A DNA stretch of 64,000 nt. Origin: Bactericera cockerelli (taxonomy: Eukaryota > Arthropoda > Insecta > Hemiptera > Triozidae). The notes below the pieces were generated by a model, which saw nothing but the letters and a program-made list of their open reading frames with translations, did no database searches and was not told where the DNA came from. This document shows, one piece after another, positions 50,295 to 61,371 of this stretch (its first letter is position 1; each line of letters starts with the position of its first letter). The stretch lies in assembly GCA_024516035.1 (NCBI GenBank), contig CM044965.1, positions 1-64,000 of the forward strand. The letters are read 5' to 3'. The position numbers and the translations under genes are program-made.

Positions 50295-52331
50295 ATGTCA
50301 AATTTTAATGATTCTTTTGTTTTTCCAGGAAATGTTTATTCATCCAGTTCCAATGTCAGCGATTCTCAAAGTTCTCAGTCGTCAGGTCAATCTCTTCCAC
50401 TATCAGCAGCGTTACTACAACACTTGACCCCATTCAACGCCTCTTTTAGAGTTGCCCATATTAATGCTCAGTCTCTGGTGGGGCATCATGCTGACCTCTT
50501 ATCTACGTTTAATAATAAATGTTTTCATGCAATTCTTGTTTCAGAGACTTTCTTGAAGCCTTCATTGCCAAATGTAGTTGCTGATATCCCTGGCTATCAG
50601 TTGATAAGAAACGATAGACTTCATTCGGGATGTGGTGGTGTGGGAATCTACCTTCGTGACGGCATTGAATATTCTATCATTCAATGTTCTGATCCGAAGA
50701 TTAAGAACACCATAGAATATATTCTATTGGAGGTTCACTACTGTCACAAGAAGCTCATGTTGGTTGTTGTTTACAGGCCTCCCAGGGTTGCTTACTCTGA
50801 TGACCTACAGTCTCTCCTTACCACTTATCTACCTTTCTATGATGATGTCATAATTATGGGTGATTTCAATTGTAATCTGGAGGTAGATAATATTCTATCC
50901 AAAAGATTTGAAGACTTAGTAAAATCTGTTAGTTTATCTATTTTACCTTCTAAGCCTACTTTTTATCAAGATAACTATCATAGTTTGCTAGATCTGGCAA
51001 TTGTTAGGTCACCTAATAAAGTTCAATATTATGAGCAAGTTTCTGCACCTGGTTTTTCGCACCATGATCTAATATTCATGGCTTACCAACTGGGTAGAGT
51101 TAAATATTCTCTTCGAAAAATCAAGTTCAGAAACTTCCATAATTTGAATGTTGACAATCTGATTGGAGATGTAGAGAGGTCTAACTGGGATCGTTTAACT
51201 GAACTGAATGATATCGATGCCAAAGTCGAGATGTTTACTAATATGATAACTAGTCTTCTTAATAAGCATGCTCCGCTCAAAAATGCCAAAGTTAAATACC
51301 CACCTACACAATGGCTTACTCCTCAGATATTGAAGCTCATGAAGCAAAGAGATCGCGCTTTTACCAAGTACAAGCATTCTCGTTCTCTACATCATTTTGA
51401 TAAATTTAAAATATTACGGAATCGCTGTACTCGATCTGTTCGTGATGCACGAGAGATTTATATATCTGAGGGGATTGCATCTTGTCGTGATGAAAAATCA
51501 CTTTGGCAATTTTTAAGAAGCCTAGGTATTAATGTGGAATCTTCGACTAAACAACTTGATCCTCGGTTCAGTTTGGATGATCTCAATACATTTTTCGTTA
51601 CACCTCCTATGAACATCAACCCAACACACAAGCTAAATGTGATTGATTCTTTACTTAGACAACCTAACCCAACACATCCAGAATTTAGTTTTGATGAAAT
51701 TTCTTGTCAAGATGTTAGACAAGCTATCAGTTCTATTAAATCAAACGCATCTGGCAATGATGGTCTTTCGATAAAGTTTTTGAAATTAATTTTGGATTTC
51801 ATTGTGATCCCTTTGACCCACATTATCAATTCCTCTCTTCGTTCGGGTAAGTTTCCTACACAATGGAAAATCGGTCGTGTTCTTCCTTTACCCAAAATAT
51901 CCAAACCTACAGGATTAAACAATTTCAGGCCTATATCTCTTCTCCCCGTATTATCGAAAGTCCTTGAGAAAGTAGTTCATCATCAAATAATAAACTTTTC
52001 AAATTCCAACAACCTGTTTAATCCTTATCAATCTGGGTTTCGATCGGGTCACAGCACAACTACTGCTCTGATTAAAGTTACTGATGATATACGCAAAAGT
52101 ATGGATAATACTAAAGTTACTATCCTACTACTATCAGACTTTAGTAAAGCTTTTGATTCGGTTGATTTTGATATACTTCTCACTAAGCTCTCAAAACATT
52201 TCAATTTTTCACCTATTGTACTACATTGGTTTAATACCTATTTACGGGGTCGTCAGCAGTATGTTTTTAACCAAGATTCAAGCTCTTGCTTACTTCCTAT
52301 CAATACAGGGTACCTCAAGGCAGTATCTTAG
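50295..52331 (+). pseudogene. LINE-2 EN-RT ORF, 5' part
   Basis: From the first in-frame ATG (MSNFNDSFVF). Endonuclease motifs by residue: HINAQS (about 54), VSETF (about 81), VVYRPP, MGDFNCN (about 188), LLDLAI and FSHHDL (about 253). RT blocks: NNFRPISLLPVLSKVLEKVV (about 542), YQSGFRSGHSTTTAL, LSDFSKAFDSVDF (about 613). The frame fails after LPINTG at about 52,305: GGG should be GGGG to give the expected GVPQG. Confidence 0.85.
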
Positions 52332-53239
52332 GGCCACTATTATTTTCAATATTTATCAACGATATATCGTCAATTTTTAAATACTGTAAATATCATCTAT
52401 ATGCTGATGACTTACAACTCTACATTGAAACTTATGTGGATGATATCAATGAAGCTATTTTCAAGATGAATACAGATCTTAATGCTTTAAAGGCCTGGAC
52501 TCAAAACCATGGTATAATCCCAAATCCAAAAAAGTTTCAATCCATCATTATAGGGTCTCAACCACTATTACATCGGGTATCTCAGTCCCATATACCTCCC
52601 ATCATTTTCAACTCTGAAGCAATCCCATTTTCCTCTTGTGTAAAAAATCTTGGTTTACTTTTTGATGCAGATCTTCAATGGAACTCTCAGGTTATTCACA
52701 TTGGTAAAAAAGTGTATCGAAAGTTTCATTCCCTGAAACGTTTGCAAAGGTTTTTGCCCCGAAAGACAAAGCGGCTCCTGTGTACTTCTCTTATATTTCC
52801 TTTAATTGAATATGCTGGAGCTGCTATGTCAAATATCACTGGGAACCTACTTAAAAAACTTCAAACGTATCAGAATGCTTGTGTTCGATACATTTTTGGG
52901 TTGAAGAAATTCGATCATGTTTCAGCAAATCGACGAATTCTTCAATGGCTACCAATCGATAAGAGGTTAGAACACCAGAGATTGGGCTTACTATGGAAAA
53001 TAATGAAGGAGGGTTCACCTCCATATCTTCATTCATCATTTCACTCACTTTCTTCATTTCATAGCCATAACACTCGCTCCACTCATCTCTCCATTCCACC
53101 TCATCACACAAACCATATGGGTAATAGTTTTATAGTTAATGCTGTTCGATCCTGGAATCAATTGCCTGATGAACTTAGAACCTTGGAAAATCGCTTGACA
53201 TTTAAAGCTTTGACGAAGGAACATTTCTTGGAAAATTGA
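52286..53239 (+). pseudogene. LINE-2 EN-RT ORF, 3' part
   Basis: Resumes with VPQGSILGPLLFSIFINDI, then LYADDLQLY (catalytic pair, about 52,399), CVKNLGLLFDADLQW, LIFPLIEYAGAAM and the C-terminal block NAVRSWNQLPDELRTLENRL typical of the CR1/L2 group. Normal stop at 53,237-53,239. Confidence 0.85.
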
Positions 53240-53632
53240 ATTATTATTATTATTATTTTTTTTTTTTTAATTAGTGTTATTATTATTATTTTTTCTTTTT
53301 TTTCTTTTTCTTTTTTCTTTCTTTCTTTCTTACATTTATATATATATTTACTTTTTTTATGTATATATATCCATGTACATATTTTTATTTATTTATTATT
53401 ATTTTATTTTATTTAATACTTGATAATCTAGATAGGGAAACTTTAAGGGTTGGGTGGAAGAGATTGCCATAGGCAATAACCCCGCCCTTTAGTTAGGACA
53501 TATGTATATATTTTATTTATTTTTTTCTTGTGTTATATTTTTATTATTGTCATTTTTATATTTACTTTTTCCCATTATTTGTCTGAATTTGTCTGTATGT
53601 TCTACTAATAAAGTGTTTCTAAATAAATAAAT
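53240..53632 (+). other. LINE-2 3' UTR with conserved stem-loop
   Basis: ATT- and CTTT-rich at first. 53,446-53,505 holds GGGTTGGGTGGAAGAGATTG, the stem ATTGCC-ATA-GGCAAT, and CCCCGCCCTTTAGTTAGGAC. The end is ACTAATAAAGTGTTTCTAAA then AATAAATAAA. AATAAA-type motifs may serve as poly(A) signals. Confidence 0.75.
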
Positions 53633-53639
53633 AAAATAA

Positions 53640-54390
53640 ATAAATTGAAGTTATGTGTACACATTAGGGACACAGAGTCGCAAACAGACAGACATTAATT
53701 GCAAATATGATGGATTCATTATTTGTCAAGCTGAGACGAATTTACAAATTATCAATTTACATCACGTATGTTTGGTCGTCGCCTGACTTACAATTCAGTT
53801 TAATGATCTTGAAAGAGAAAAATGATAATTTATGAGATTGCCATTGCAAAGCTCATGAAACATTACAGGTGATGACGATAATGTTATGTTCTAAAAGAGA
53901 GTCATCATACTGTGCAAATCATATTGAGTAGTTGTGATATCACGAAAATGATTACACAAATATATTTTTTATTTTAATTTTTTATATGGTAAGAAATTAC
54001 GATTTGTTACGTCTTTTCTTGGTTCCTGTATTCACAGGGAGGGAGAATCTGGGAGATCCTGCGCTAAAGTCCAAGTTTTCCATTTAGCCAATTGTGGTTA
54101 GGGATTATGAGAGTGCTTTCTCGAATGAGGGCTAGGATCCACTGTCATCTGGGGTTATTTACCTATGATAGCCACAAGATTAAAAGTTTTAGTCTTAGAC
54201 TGACCTCAAAATCTTTATAAGTCTATGATCTAACAAGTTAAGCTAGCCTCATATTGTTTTATTATAAAATATTCATATTGTAGATGAGTAATGTATCTCC
54301 TGACTTTATGAAATAGTTTTTTTAATCAGAGTAGATTTTTTGAAAATTCCTAGTTGAAGAGGCAGAGTTGTTGAACATTTTCATCCCATC
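53640..54390. other. no gene; SINE A tail scrap
   Basis: 53,923-53,962 is the end of a SINE A body (TTGAGTAGTTGTGATATCAC). The rest is unassigned unique-looking sequence. Confidence 0.35.
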
Positions 54391-54391
54391 A

Positions 54392-54660
54392 CCCCGAAGA
54401 TCAACTGATACGTATAGATAGATTATGTTTAACTCTTCTAATGGTAGGATCTAGCATCTGCATCAATTGTTTATTACGATCAAATCGAAATTTCTATCTA
54501 TGCTCTACGAGATAAAATATGTTGGGTTCTATTTCTTTGATCGAAAGTAAATCGATTCTCGTAACTAGAATGATAGAGTTCCAAGATGATCGATTGGTTC
54601 GATTATGATAGTTGTATGAAATCTTATCATTATTTTCAAGCTATGATTTTTTCTTCGGGG
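54392..54660. other. inverted-repeat-rich segment
   Basis: CCCCGAAGA (54,392-54,400) pairs TCTTCGGGG (54,652-54,660). Inside, ATAGATAGA (54,414) pairs TCTATCTAT (54,493), ATGATA/TATCAT lies at 54,605-54,630, and several ATCGA/TCGAT pairs occur. Function unknown. Confidence 0.45.
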
Positions 54661-54757
54661 ATCAGAAACACAAATCAAACAATTGTATGATCCTAAACAC
54701 ACAATCTTTATCCTATGTGTTATTTATATAGTGTGTATCAATGCATTGGTGATTGTA

Positions 54758-54947
54758 TTATTATTTATTATTTTACACTTTATTAAGAAGGACATATATA
54801 CGAGAATAAACAGATAATTACAAATTTTCTAATATACAATATAAGAAAATGAAAAAAAAAAACAGAAAAAATAAATAAATATATATACATGTCCTAACTA
54901 AAGGGCGGCGTTATTGCCTTTGGTAATCTCTTCCACCCAACCCTTAA
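54758..54947 (-). mobile_element. LINE-2-type 3' end copy
   Basis: Minus strand: GGGTTGGGTGGAAGAGATTA, a partly broken stem (ATTACC-AAA-GGCAAT), CGCCCTTTAGTTAGGACATG, end in AATAAAGTG (complement). Confidence 0.8.
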
Positions 54948-55001
54948 GTTGCTAGTTTGGTCATCCAGGAAGCGTAGGGATCCATTGGTTCAAATATTAC
55001 T
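54948..55001 (+). repeat. SINE B fragment
   Basis: GTCATCCAGGAAGCGTAGGG and ATCCATTGGTTCAAATATTA: centre of the tRNA-like head only. Confidence 0.5.
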
Positions 55002-55530
55002 CGAATCGTGATTTTTCTTCTGGAGTGAGGCTTGTGAAGTTTCTGAACAAAAATGTTTGTAAAACAGTTTGATTGACCAACTCCAAACTAACTTGGTATA
55101 CTTTGTTCACCCGGTATATACCATCGTTCCTTATGTTACTCATTCCCACCCCAAGTTACACCCTGTATTTCACATACTCCGTATATTTCCTGGAGTTGTA
55201 TACACAACAAGATAAATTCCAGGAGGTTCGCTGTAACATATCCTCACTCTCTTTCCTCACATTTGTACAAATTTCTTTGTATAAATATTATCTTCACAAT
55301 TCTCATCACGGTCTATTTGGTCTGTTTTTTTTTGTGTTATAGTTTATTTTTTGTAGCGTTACTATAGTTTTTGTTGCTATAGTTTCCATGTGTTTCAGTT
55401 ACGTGTCTTGTCCGAACGTGGTTGAGTTCCTCTACTTTCTTCTTTAAAGTGTGATACGGTGATTGTTTCGAGTGTGTGAACCTTTTGTATTTTGTCAGAG
55501 TATACTTGGAATCTTGTATTTATTGTAGCA
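55002..55530. other. no recognisable gene
   Basis: Open stretch 55,073-55,342 on the plus strand is rich in Tyr/Leu/Ser with no domain. Probably chance. Confidence 0.25.
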
Positions 55531-55547
55531 GGATTCTCATCGGCATT

Positions 55548-55650
55548 CAAGACTCTCTCTGTCCGTCCAGATGGGCTAAGAAGATAGCGTGTCTATCCGT
55601 AAAACTCCGGGTTCTCGGTTCGATGATATTCTTCGGTTTAAAGGTCTCAA
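55548..55650 (+). other. tRNA-like segment with small hairpins
   Basis: GGGCTAAGAAGATAGCGTGT followed by GGGTTCTCGGTTCGATG has spacing reminiscent of A and B boxes. GATAG/CTATC and AGGTC/GACCT form small hairpins. It may be the 5' part of the structured region at 55,897. No complete cloverleaf is seen. Confidence 0.3.
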
Positions 55651-55896
55651 TGACCTCTATAAGAAATAATTGATTTGAAATGTGCAAATGAATAGGTACT
55701 AAAAGAAAGAAAAAGCACAAAAAAATAAGTTTATATTATTGACTCGAATATTGGAAATAATCGCAGGCTTCAATAATATCTCTTGCAATTTCAAAAGTAT
55801 GTACATATTTCTAAGATAAACGAATACTCGTTTTTCACAGTTTGAGGCGTTACATAACACTTTTTCATATTCCTTATTATTATTTGCACTTTCTCT

Positions 55897-56412
55897 CCTT
55901 TGGAGGGTAATTATTACCCTTCAAAGGGTATTACACCAGGAGCGGATCATATGGTCAAGTCTCCTGGTGTTGTAACTTCAGGAGCGGATCCGAAGATCAA
56001 GTCTCCTGAAGTTGTTTGGTTCATAATGTGGGGAGGTTATTTTATGATGGACTTTGTGTAGTCCATCTTTTTCTCTCCCGTGGCTATCCCCCTTGGTGGT
56101 CCAATGGATTTTTCCATAGGAAAACACTTTCGGGGGTACAGATAGATCCGAACAGCCACTTGGTCACATTATGAACCATTAGGTATGTCAACAGAATTTT
56201 CATGAGGACATGCCTCACTACTTTTAGAGAAGGTGTCTCTATGCTTCTGTTGACATACCTCGCAGTCAGTGTTCATATGGTATTGTGAATTACCATACTA
56301 CTTCCTGGGACGTTTCTGATACTTGCAACCATCCAGGGATCACTGACCACTTGCTCGGGTGCCTCGGGAGCGCCAAATCCCGTATGACCATTTATTGCTA
56401 AATAGTCATCCC
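55897..56412. other. dense hairpin array with three-way junctions
   Basis: Consecutive elements: 55,897-55,927 stem CCTTTG.AGGGTAA; 55,933-55,970 ACACCAGGAG/CTCCTGGTGT; 55,974-56,013 AACTTCAGGAG/CTCCTGAAGTT; 56,017-56,178 a 14-bp outer stem (TGGTTCATAATGTG) enclosing GATGGACT/AGTCCATC and GTGGCT/AGCCAC; 56,181-56,260 a 16-bp outer stem (AGGTATGTCAACAGAA) enclosing TGAGG/CCTCA and TAGAGA/TCTCTA; 56,276-56,297 TATGGTA/TACCATA; 56,334-56,412 CAGGGAT/ATCCCTG. Most are perfect. The second and third hairpins have like 18-nt loops but different stems that still pair. No open frame. Type unknown. Confidence 0.6.
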
Positions 56413-56423
56413 TGAGGGTCTAT

Positions 56424-56568
56424 TAACATTATTATTATTCAACACTTTATTGGTAAACTATCTACATGATACATTCTGTAACACAGGACATGAAATAAAA
56501 AGAACACAATAGAATATGTAGTGAACCAAGGGGCGAAGTTAAAGCCTGTGGCTTTCTCTTCCACCCAA
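56424..56568 (-). mobile_element. LINE-2/N-type 3' end copy
   Basis: Minus strand: GTTGGGTGGAAGAGAAAGCC, stem AAAGCC-ACA-GGCTTT, then AACTTCGCCCCTTGGTTCAC. End has AATAAAGTGTTG (complement). Confidence 0.75.
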
Positions 56569-56612
56569 CTCCTTCATAGTATTTGTCACACTACTCATAG
56601 TATTATTCACTC

Positions 56613-56782
56613 TATTATTATTATTATTTTACAATTTATCATTAAAGAGGTATGTTATGTACAAAGAGATAATTACAAAATTGGACACAATATAAGAAAA
56701 AAAAATGTAGGAAAAAATACATGCATATGTCCTAACTAAAGGACAGGCTTATTGCCTTTGGCAATTTTTATCCACCCAACTC
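56613..56782 (-). mobile_element. LINE-2-type 3' end copy
   Basis: Minus strand: GAGTTGGGTGGATAAAAATT, stem ATTGCC-AAA-GGCAAT, then AAGCCTGTCCTTTAGTTAGG. Confidence 0.75.
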
Positions 56783-56929
56783 TAAAGAGTATTGGAATGT
56801 TTATACACATAATATCTCACTACCATATAATATAATGTTACTTTCAAATTATACTCTAGCTACCCTAATAAAACTATAAAACAAAATACATATAAAGTCT
56901 GTTTCGTGTTAATATAGGCCTGTTGGCGA

Positions 56930-57146
56930 GTGCTACTTGACGAGCGCTTGCCTCCTGGCGAGCTTGATACGTCCCCAGCGATTTTTGTTCTCAATCACTT
57001 TTCATAACTCAACTCTAATAACCCGCTTCATTTTCTCTGTTCTCAGCCACAAACAGTTTCGACCACTTGGGACTCCTCACCTCTCTACACCCCGCTGAAA
57101 TGTCTCCTGCCGCCACGCTGTCTCCCCTCCGCCCGCTGCTACTCTA
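56930..57146 (+). promoter_or_regulatory. GC-rich flank of the host gene (5' UTR, intron end or promoter)
   Basis: Base composition shifts to GC-rich from about 56,930. TTCTCTGTTCTCAG at 57,034-57,047 and TGCTACTCTAG at 57,136-57,146 both look like acceptors with good pyrimidine tracts. The reading frame used downstream is closed by TGA at 57,096, so 57,147 is the likelier exon start if coding begins upstream. Confidence 0.4.
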
Positions 57147-57348
57147 GGCGGAGTGGGCGGGGACTATCCTAGCTCCGCCCTTGCCCAATCGATGGCCTAC
57201 GCGAACACCTGGCTCTACGGCACGGTCAGTCTGAAGCCGCAGTGTCGGCCGGGCATGTTCATGTGTTCGGCCGATGTGGCCCCCGCCCACAGCGGCCCGT
57301 CGCCGGCCTTCGCCATTCTCATGTGCAACTGCCCCGAGTTCCTGACAG
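57147..57348 (+). CDS. host gene, first visible coding exon
   Basis: GC-rich exon encoding GGVGGDYPSSALAQSMAYAN and then LYGTVSLKPQCRPGMFMCSA, ending CNCPEFLTG. It may be internal (acceptor ending 57,146) or the first coding exon with ATG at 57,192. The donor CTGACAG|GTGCGT at 57,349 leaves phase 1, which matches the next exon. Product not recognised; Cys-containing and Pro/Ala-rich. About 65% GC against about 35% around it. Confidence 0.6.
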
Positions 57349-57892
57349 GTGCGTGTTGTTTTTCTTCTTCTTTTTCTTTCTTTCTTTTTTTTTCCCCTTT
57401 AAAAAAAAGTTTATATTTGTGTTAAAAGTTTATATTATATTTGTGTTAATCACTTTCGTGATATCACAACTACTCAAACTCACGTTACTAAATCTACACT
57501 GAAACCGGGACTTGAACCACCGACCTCCAGGTTACAAGGTCGGTTTTTCTTTCTTTTTTTTTCCCTTTAAAATGTCTATTGTCTAACAACAGAAAGCAAG
57601 TGGCTTTTGGAGACCTGTATCTCTTGTTCAAAGTCCTTACTTGTGTTGACAAAGTAGCCAGGATTAGTATGTCGATCCAGGTATTGAAAAATCTGCACTT
57701 TGTTCACTTCTTAAAGATGGAAATATTAATAAGAATAAAAAAAATACATAGATTTTATTTTAAATTAATTGATTTTCTTCTTTTGTTATATCCTCAGGGA
57801 CTTCTTAAAGATAAAAATATTAATAAAAATAAAAAAAAAACACATAAATTTTATTTTAAATTAATTTATTTTTTTTTTTGTTCTATCCTCAG
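57349..57892 (+). other. host intron with SINE A and duplicated acceptor
   Basis: Holds a minus-strand SINE A (57,435-57,544), itself missing part of the head. About 57,705-57,797 and 57,798-57,892 are a 95-bp tandem duplication, each ending TATCCTCAGGGAC, so two strong acceptors exist. Only the second (57,893) keeps the reading frame. Confidence 0.7.
57435..57544 (-). repeat. SINE A copy in intron
   Basis: TTGTGTTAATCACTTTCGTG through GGTTACAAGGTCGG. The 5' half of the head is deleted. Confidence 0.8.
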
Positions 57893-60337
57893 GGACAACA
57901 AGATCGAAGAAGTCGTTATGCAAGAAGTGTGGCGGCGCTCGCACGACCAACTGGAATTTCGACGAGTTTGTCAACAACTCCACAGGTGGTGTGCACAACA
58001 ACATGAGCCGCCGCTACAACACAGTCCGCATCAACCGCCCACTGGGCGATTTCAACATGGAGCTGGACCCTTACATGCTGATGAGAAAGTCCAGGTTCAA
58101 AACGCAATCCAGTAGTGGCGATGAGAAAAATAACCAACTAGTGAGCAAAAACTCGTCAAGAAAGTCAATACTAGAGTGTCACGTCAACCCATACGATTTG
58201 ATAAAGTTCAACAAATACTACGACACTGGTCAAGGGGAAAATGAGAAGGGTAAACGAGATATCAACACAGGCTGTAAAATCAATAAGATCCTCGACACAA
58301 CTGAAACCGTGAACACGACGAGTGGAGGAAACAAAAAGATAGCGAGGCTGTTGAACAAGTTCAAGTTCAAGTCTTCGTCCAGTAACGCCACTGTGGCTAA
58401 TCCTAACATCAGGATAGCAGGACACACGATCAATGTTCAGCACAGCGGGGATTCGAGAGCTCTCAAGATAAATGAGGAGTTCGTCAAAGATTCCAGCGAA
58501 TCGGAGGATCTAGATGAGCCAGAAGTAGACTATAGTGATGTTGAACTGGAAAATGATCCTGCTGAGAACAATCAAAAAGAAATCAATCAGCAGGCAAACA
58601 TTTCTAGTAAGAAATTGAATAATGATTTCAGTTCAGTACGTCACAGTCACAATTGTGACTCACGAGAGTTTAGGTCAGACACCACACGAGATAGGCAGTA
58701 CAAGAGTCAAAGTTTCAATCACTACACAGACCACAATATATTTAGCCAAAGAAAGCACTCGATACAAAATACGTTGAAACAGGATCATGATAGGTATTCA
58801 GTGCAGAGAAGTCAAAGATTAAACGAACCAAATTTTGAAAATGAACATGAAAGAATGGTAAATACAACGAGTAAGTTGAACAATAACTCGGAGAGTTCTA
58901 GAAGTTACAGCAATACATTGACAAATGATGCTGCCAACAATATGAAAAATACGTTGAGAAATTTTAAAATTAATGAATCAGTCATATCGAGACACTATGA
59001 TGGTAATAAAAGGCATTCCTTTGATGCATACCGAATGAGTGAACTCCAGAAAGTGATGGTCCATAGTGAAACGGCTCAGAAACGACATTCAACATCAGAC
59101 ACTCCTGTTGTATCAAGTGTTGCGAATTCTTCCAGTAATCGCCAGAGCCGCCCACATAACAATACATCTCATCTGAATCGCTCGAATTCCCAAATTTCAA
59201 CAAGCTCGTCACACATGTCGTTTCAAAGAGAGTCAGTCGACACGGAGAACAAAGTCGATCTACTGGAAACCGAAATCAAACCAATACCAAGAATTTCTGT
59301 GAAACCATCTAGTATCAAATCCAACACACTCACTCCTGTGAGACCTCCTAGAAAATCCAAATCCATAGACTGTACTTACCGAAGTTCGTACCAACAATTG
59401 GCAGAGAACGATAATCAAAAACCACGCGCGTACTCGATGGATCGAACAAATTCAATAAGTCAAATTGATTTGTCCAGACAAAGAGATCAACAGACCGAAG
59501 ACATTGTGGTCATAAGAACGAACAAGAATGACACGATCAAGAAATACAAAGAAACCAATCGAAGCAAACTGAACATGAGCACATTCAAATACGAGGCGAG
59601 TGACAGCAGCAGATCAGGAGACAAAGAATCTGGTAGAGATTATTACGAAAGAGAAAATGACGATGACTTAGATCAGAACTATATCTTGCGAAATTCCACG
59701 CTAGTCAAAGATAAAAGTAGAAATCAGACAGCCAATTGTAATCAAGAAGACCAAAATAGACAAAACCAGCAATCTGACCTGCAGAATTCCAACACGTCAT
59801 CACAAAGGACTCAAAGAAGATCCAGTACAGCAAGCACTCACTCTGCGGACTATTCACCCATCTTCTTAACCGAATCAAAAGCTAAAGTTCCTAACAGGAC
59901 AAGCTCACTCACAAGTGATCAAGTTCGGGACATCCGAGGTTACTTCAATACGATCCGAAAAAATCCGTCTAACGTAGACGAATCAAAAACAAACACAAAA
60001 ACTAACGAAAGTGATATTCAAAACCCGATTCGACCAAAGGAAAAATCTCCTGTTCCGTCCATCCAAGTGCCGAATCAAAATAACAACGCTCAGAATCAAA
60101 CGAATGCCAAAGGCTCAACCAACGCCGATCAAGATGAGAGCGGAAGTGATTTCATGTATGACTTCTTTATCCCCAGGAGTAACAAATTCAACTCTATTTC
60201 TTCTACAAACAGCACCGAAATCAAGTCCATTCTCAAGAAGAAGCTGGATGAGGATTTGATGTACAACGCCAGTGTGATCTCATCCAATGATTCCACATCG
60301 GGCAGTTCAGTGCTCACTTCAGCCGGAAACGTAGGAG
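57893..60337 (+). CDS. host gene, large exon encoding a disordered basic protein
   Basis: About 815 codons without a stop, joined in phase to 57,348. Starts GTTRSKKSLCKKCGGARTTN, where KKSLCKKCGG suggests half of a zinc-binding site, then NWNFDEFVNNSTGG and SRRYNTVRINRPLGDFNMEL. The rest is Ser/Asn/Arg/Lys/Gln-rich and low in hydrophobic residues, so mostly disordered. Short motif-like spots: VRPPRKSKSIDC and EIKSILKKKLDEDL near the end. Donor GGAG|GTAAGT at 60,338 leaves phase 1. Homogeneous codon use and length argue for a real exon. Family not recognised; could be a signalling or cytoskeletal scaffold, but this is a guess. Confidence 0.8.
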
Positions 60338-61371
60338 GTAAGTAATGATTTCATGTGTATAAGTGTATTATCTATTTTTGGTACTGTTCTGCAATATGAT
60401 GTGTCCTCATGAGACACAATATCTTAAGTCAGGTCAGTTTCCCCAACGCCATACCGGTCTAATCTACGAGTAAAAAGGTGGGAATTGAAAGAGGACATTG
60501 GATGACATTCAAGTGAGATACATGTTTTTTTTTTGAATCTTGCTAGTTCAATTGATATTTAAATGAACAATTAAATTTAACCCGTGTATCATTTCTAAAG
60601 AAAAGAAAAATTCTCATTTAAAATCTCAACATCTCTGATTCTTATTCTTTTTTCCTTGTTCTTTTTTCTTCTTTTTCTTCTTAACTTATTTCATTGATTC
60701 AAATTTCCCCAGGAGACCTAGCCAATTTCTAAACGGGGAAAAATTCTCATTTTAAATCTTAACATCTCTGGTTCTTATTCAATTTGTTTTTTCTTCTTCT
60801 TTTTCATCTATTTTTATTTATTTTTAATTCACGGAGAAATCTCCATGATACAAGTACATTTGTATGTTAAATAATTTTCGTATTTGTTCAATCTTTTATT
60901 GTATTTATCTATCATAAGTTAGAACTTGGAGCCCATACTGTCTATATTTCTATGTGTCTACTTGTATGCTGTCTATGTATTATTTAATAAATATCGATGC
61001 CAAATATTTACAAAAGTACAAATTACAAAAAAATACTTATAAAAATCTACTTATTAACTTACTTACTTTCCGTGTCCATGTGTGATGTCATGGTGGTGGA
61101 AGGATTGATATGGGCGAACCCTTTGGACGCCCAGTACCATTGTTCTGGGCTCTTTCCGTGTCCAGTGTGTATATTGAATGTGTACATGTGTAGTGTGTTG
61201 AAAGCACTTAAAAACTGAAGATTTGAAAAATATTTCTTAAAATTTGGTAAAAATTTGGTACTCAGCGAACTTTTACATTACACAACTTTAAGACAGTAAT
61301 TATTAACTTATTTCATTATTAACATTTTAATAACACTCATTAACTCATTTCATTGATTCTAATTTCCCCAG
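60338..61371 (+). other. host intron with decoy acceptor
   Basis: About 60,674-60,720 (CATTGATTCAAATTTCCCCA then GGAGACCT) repeats the true 3' end at 61,334-61,378 with few changes. Use of the decoy at 60,713 would add GDLANF and a stop. GAAAAATTCTCATT...AACATCTCTG is also duplicated within 60,606-60,780. Confidence 0.75.

Larger units (their letters stand above)
50295..53632 (+). mobile_element. LINE-2: APE-type non-LTR retrotransposon (CR1/L2-like)
   Basis: Endonuclease-RT ORF with one frameshift, followed by a 3' UTR with the GGTGGAAGAG/ATTGCC...GGCAAT stem and an AATAAATAAATAAAATAAAT end. The 3' UTR occurs alone in at least eight other places in the window, so this family has been the most productive LINE here. 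No ORF1 is seen upstream on the same strand. Confidence 0.85.

Noticed and set aside
28967..52310. Programmed -1 frameshifting at the RT PQG motif in both LINEs
   Set aside because: CCC AAG and GGG TAC are not canonical slippery heptamers, and frameshifting inside the RT core is unlikely. Homopolymer indels explain both.
55897..56412. Hammerhead ribozyme or parvovirus-like terminal hairpin
   Set aside because: No CTGATGA...GAAA core was found. Virus termini would not give a series of unrelated hairpins, and no viral gene lies nearby.
58171..59212. Minus-strand open frames across the large host exon
   Set aside because: Shadow frames of the plus-strand exon, whose length, phase-matched splice sites and codon use are far better.
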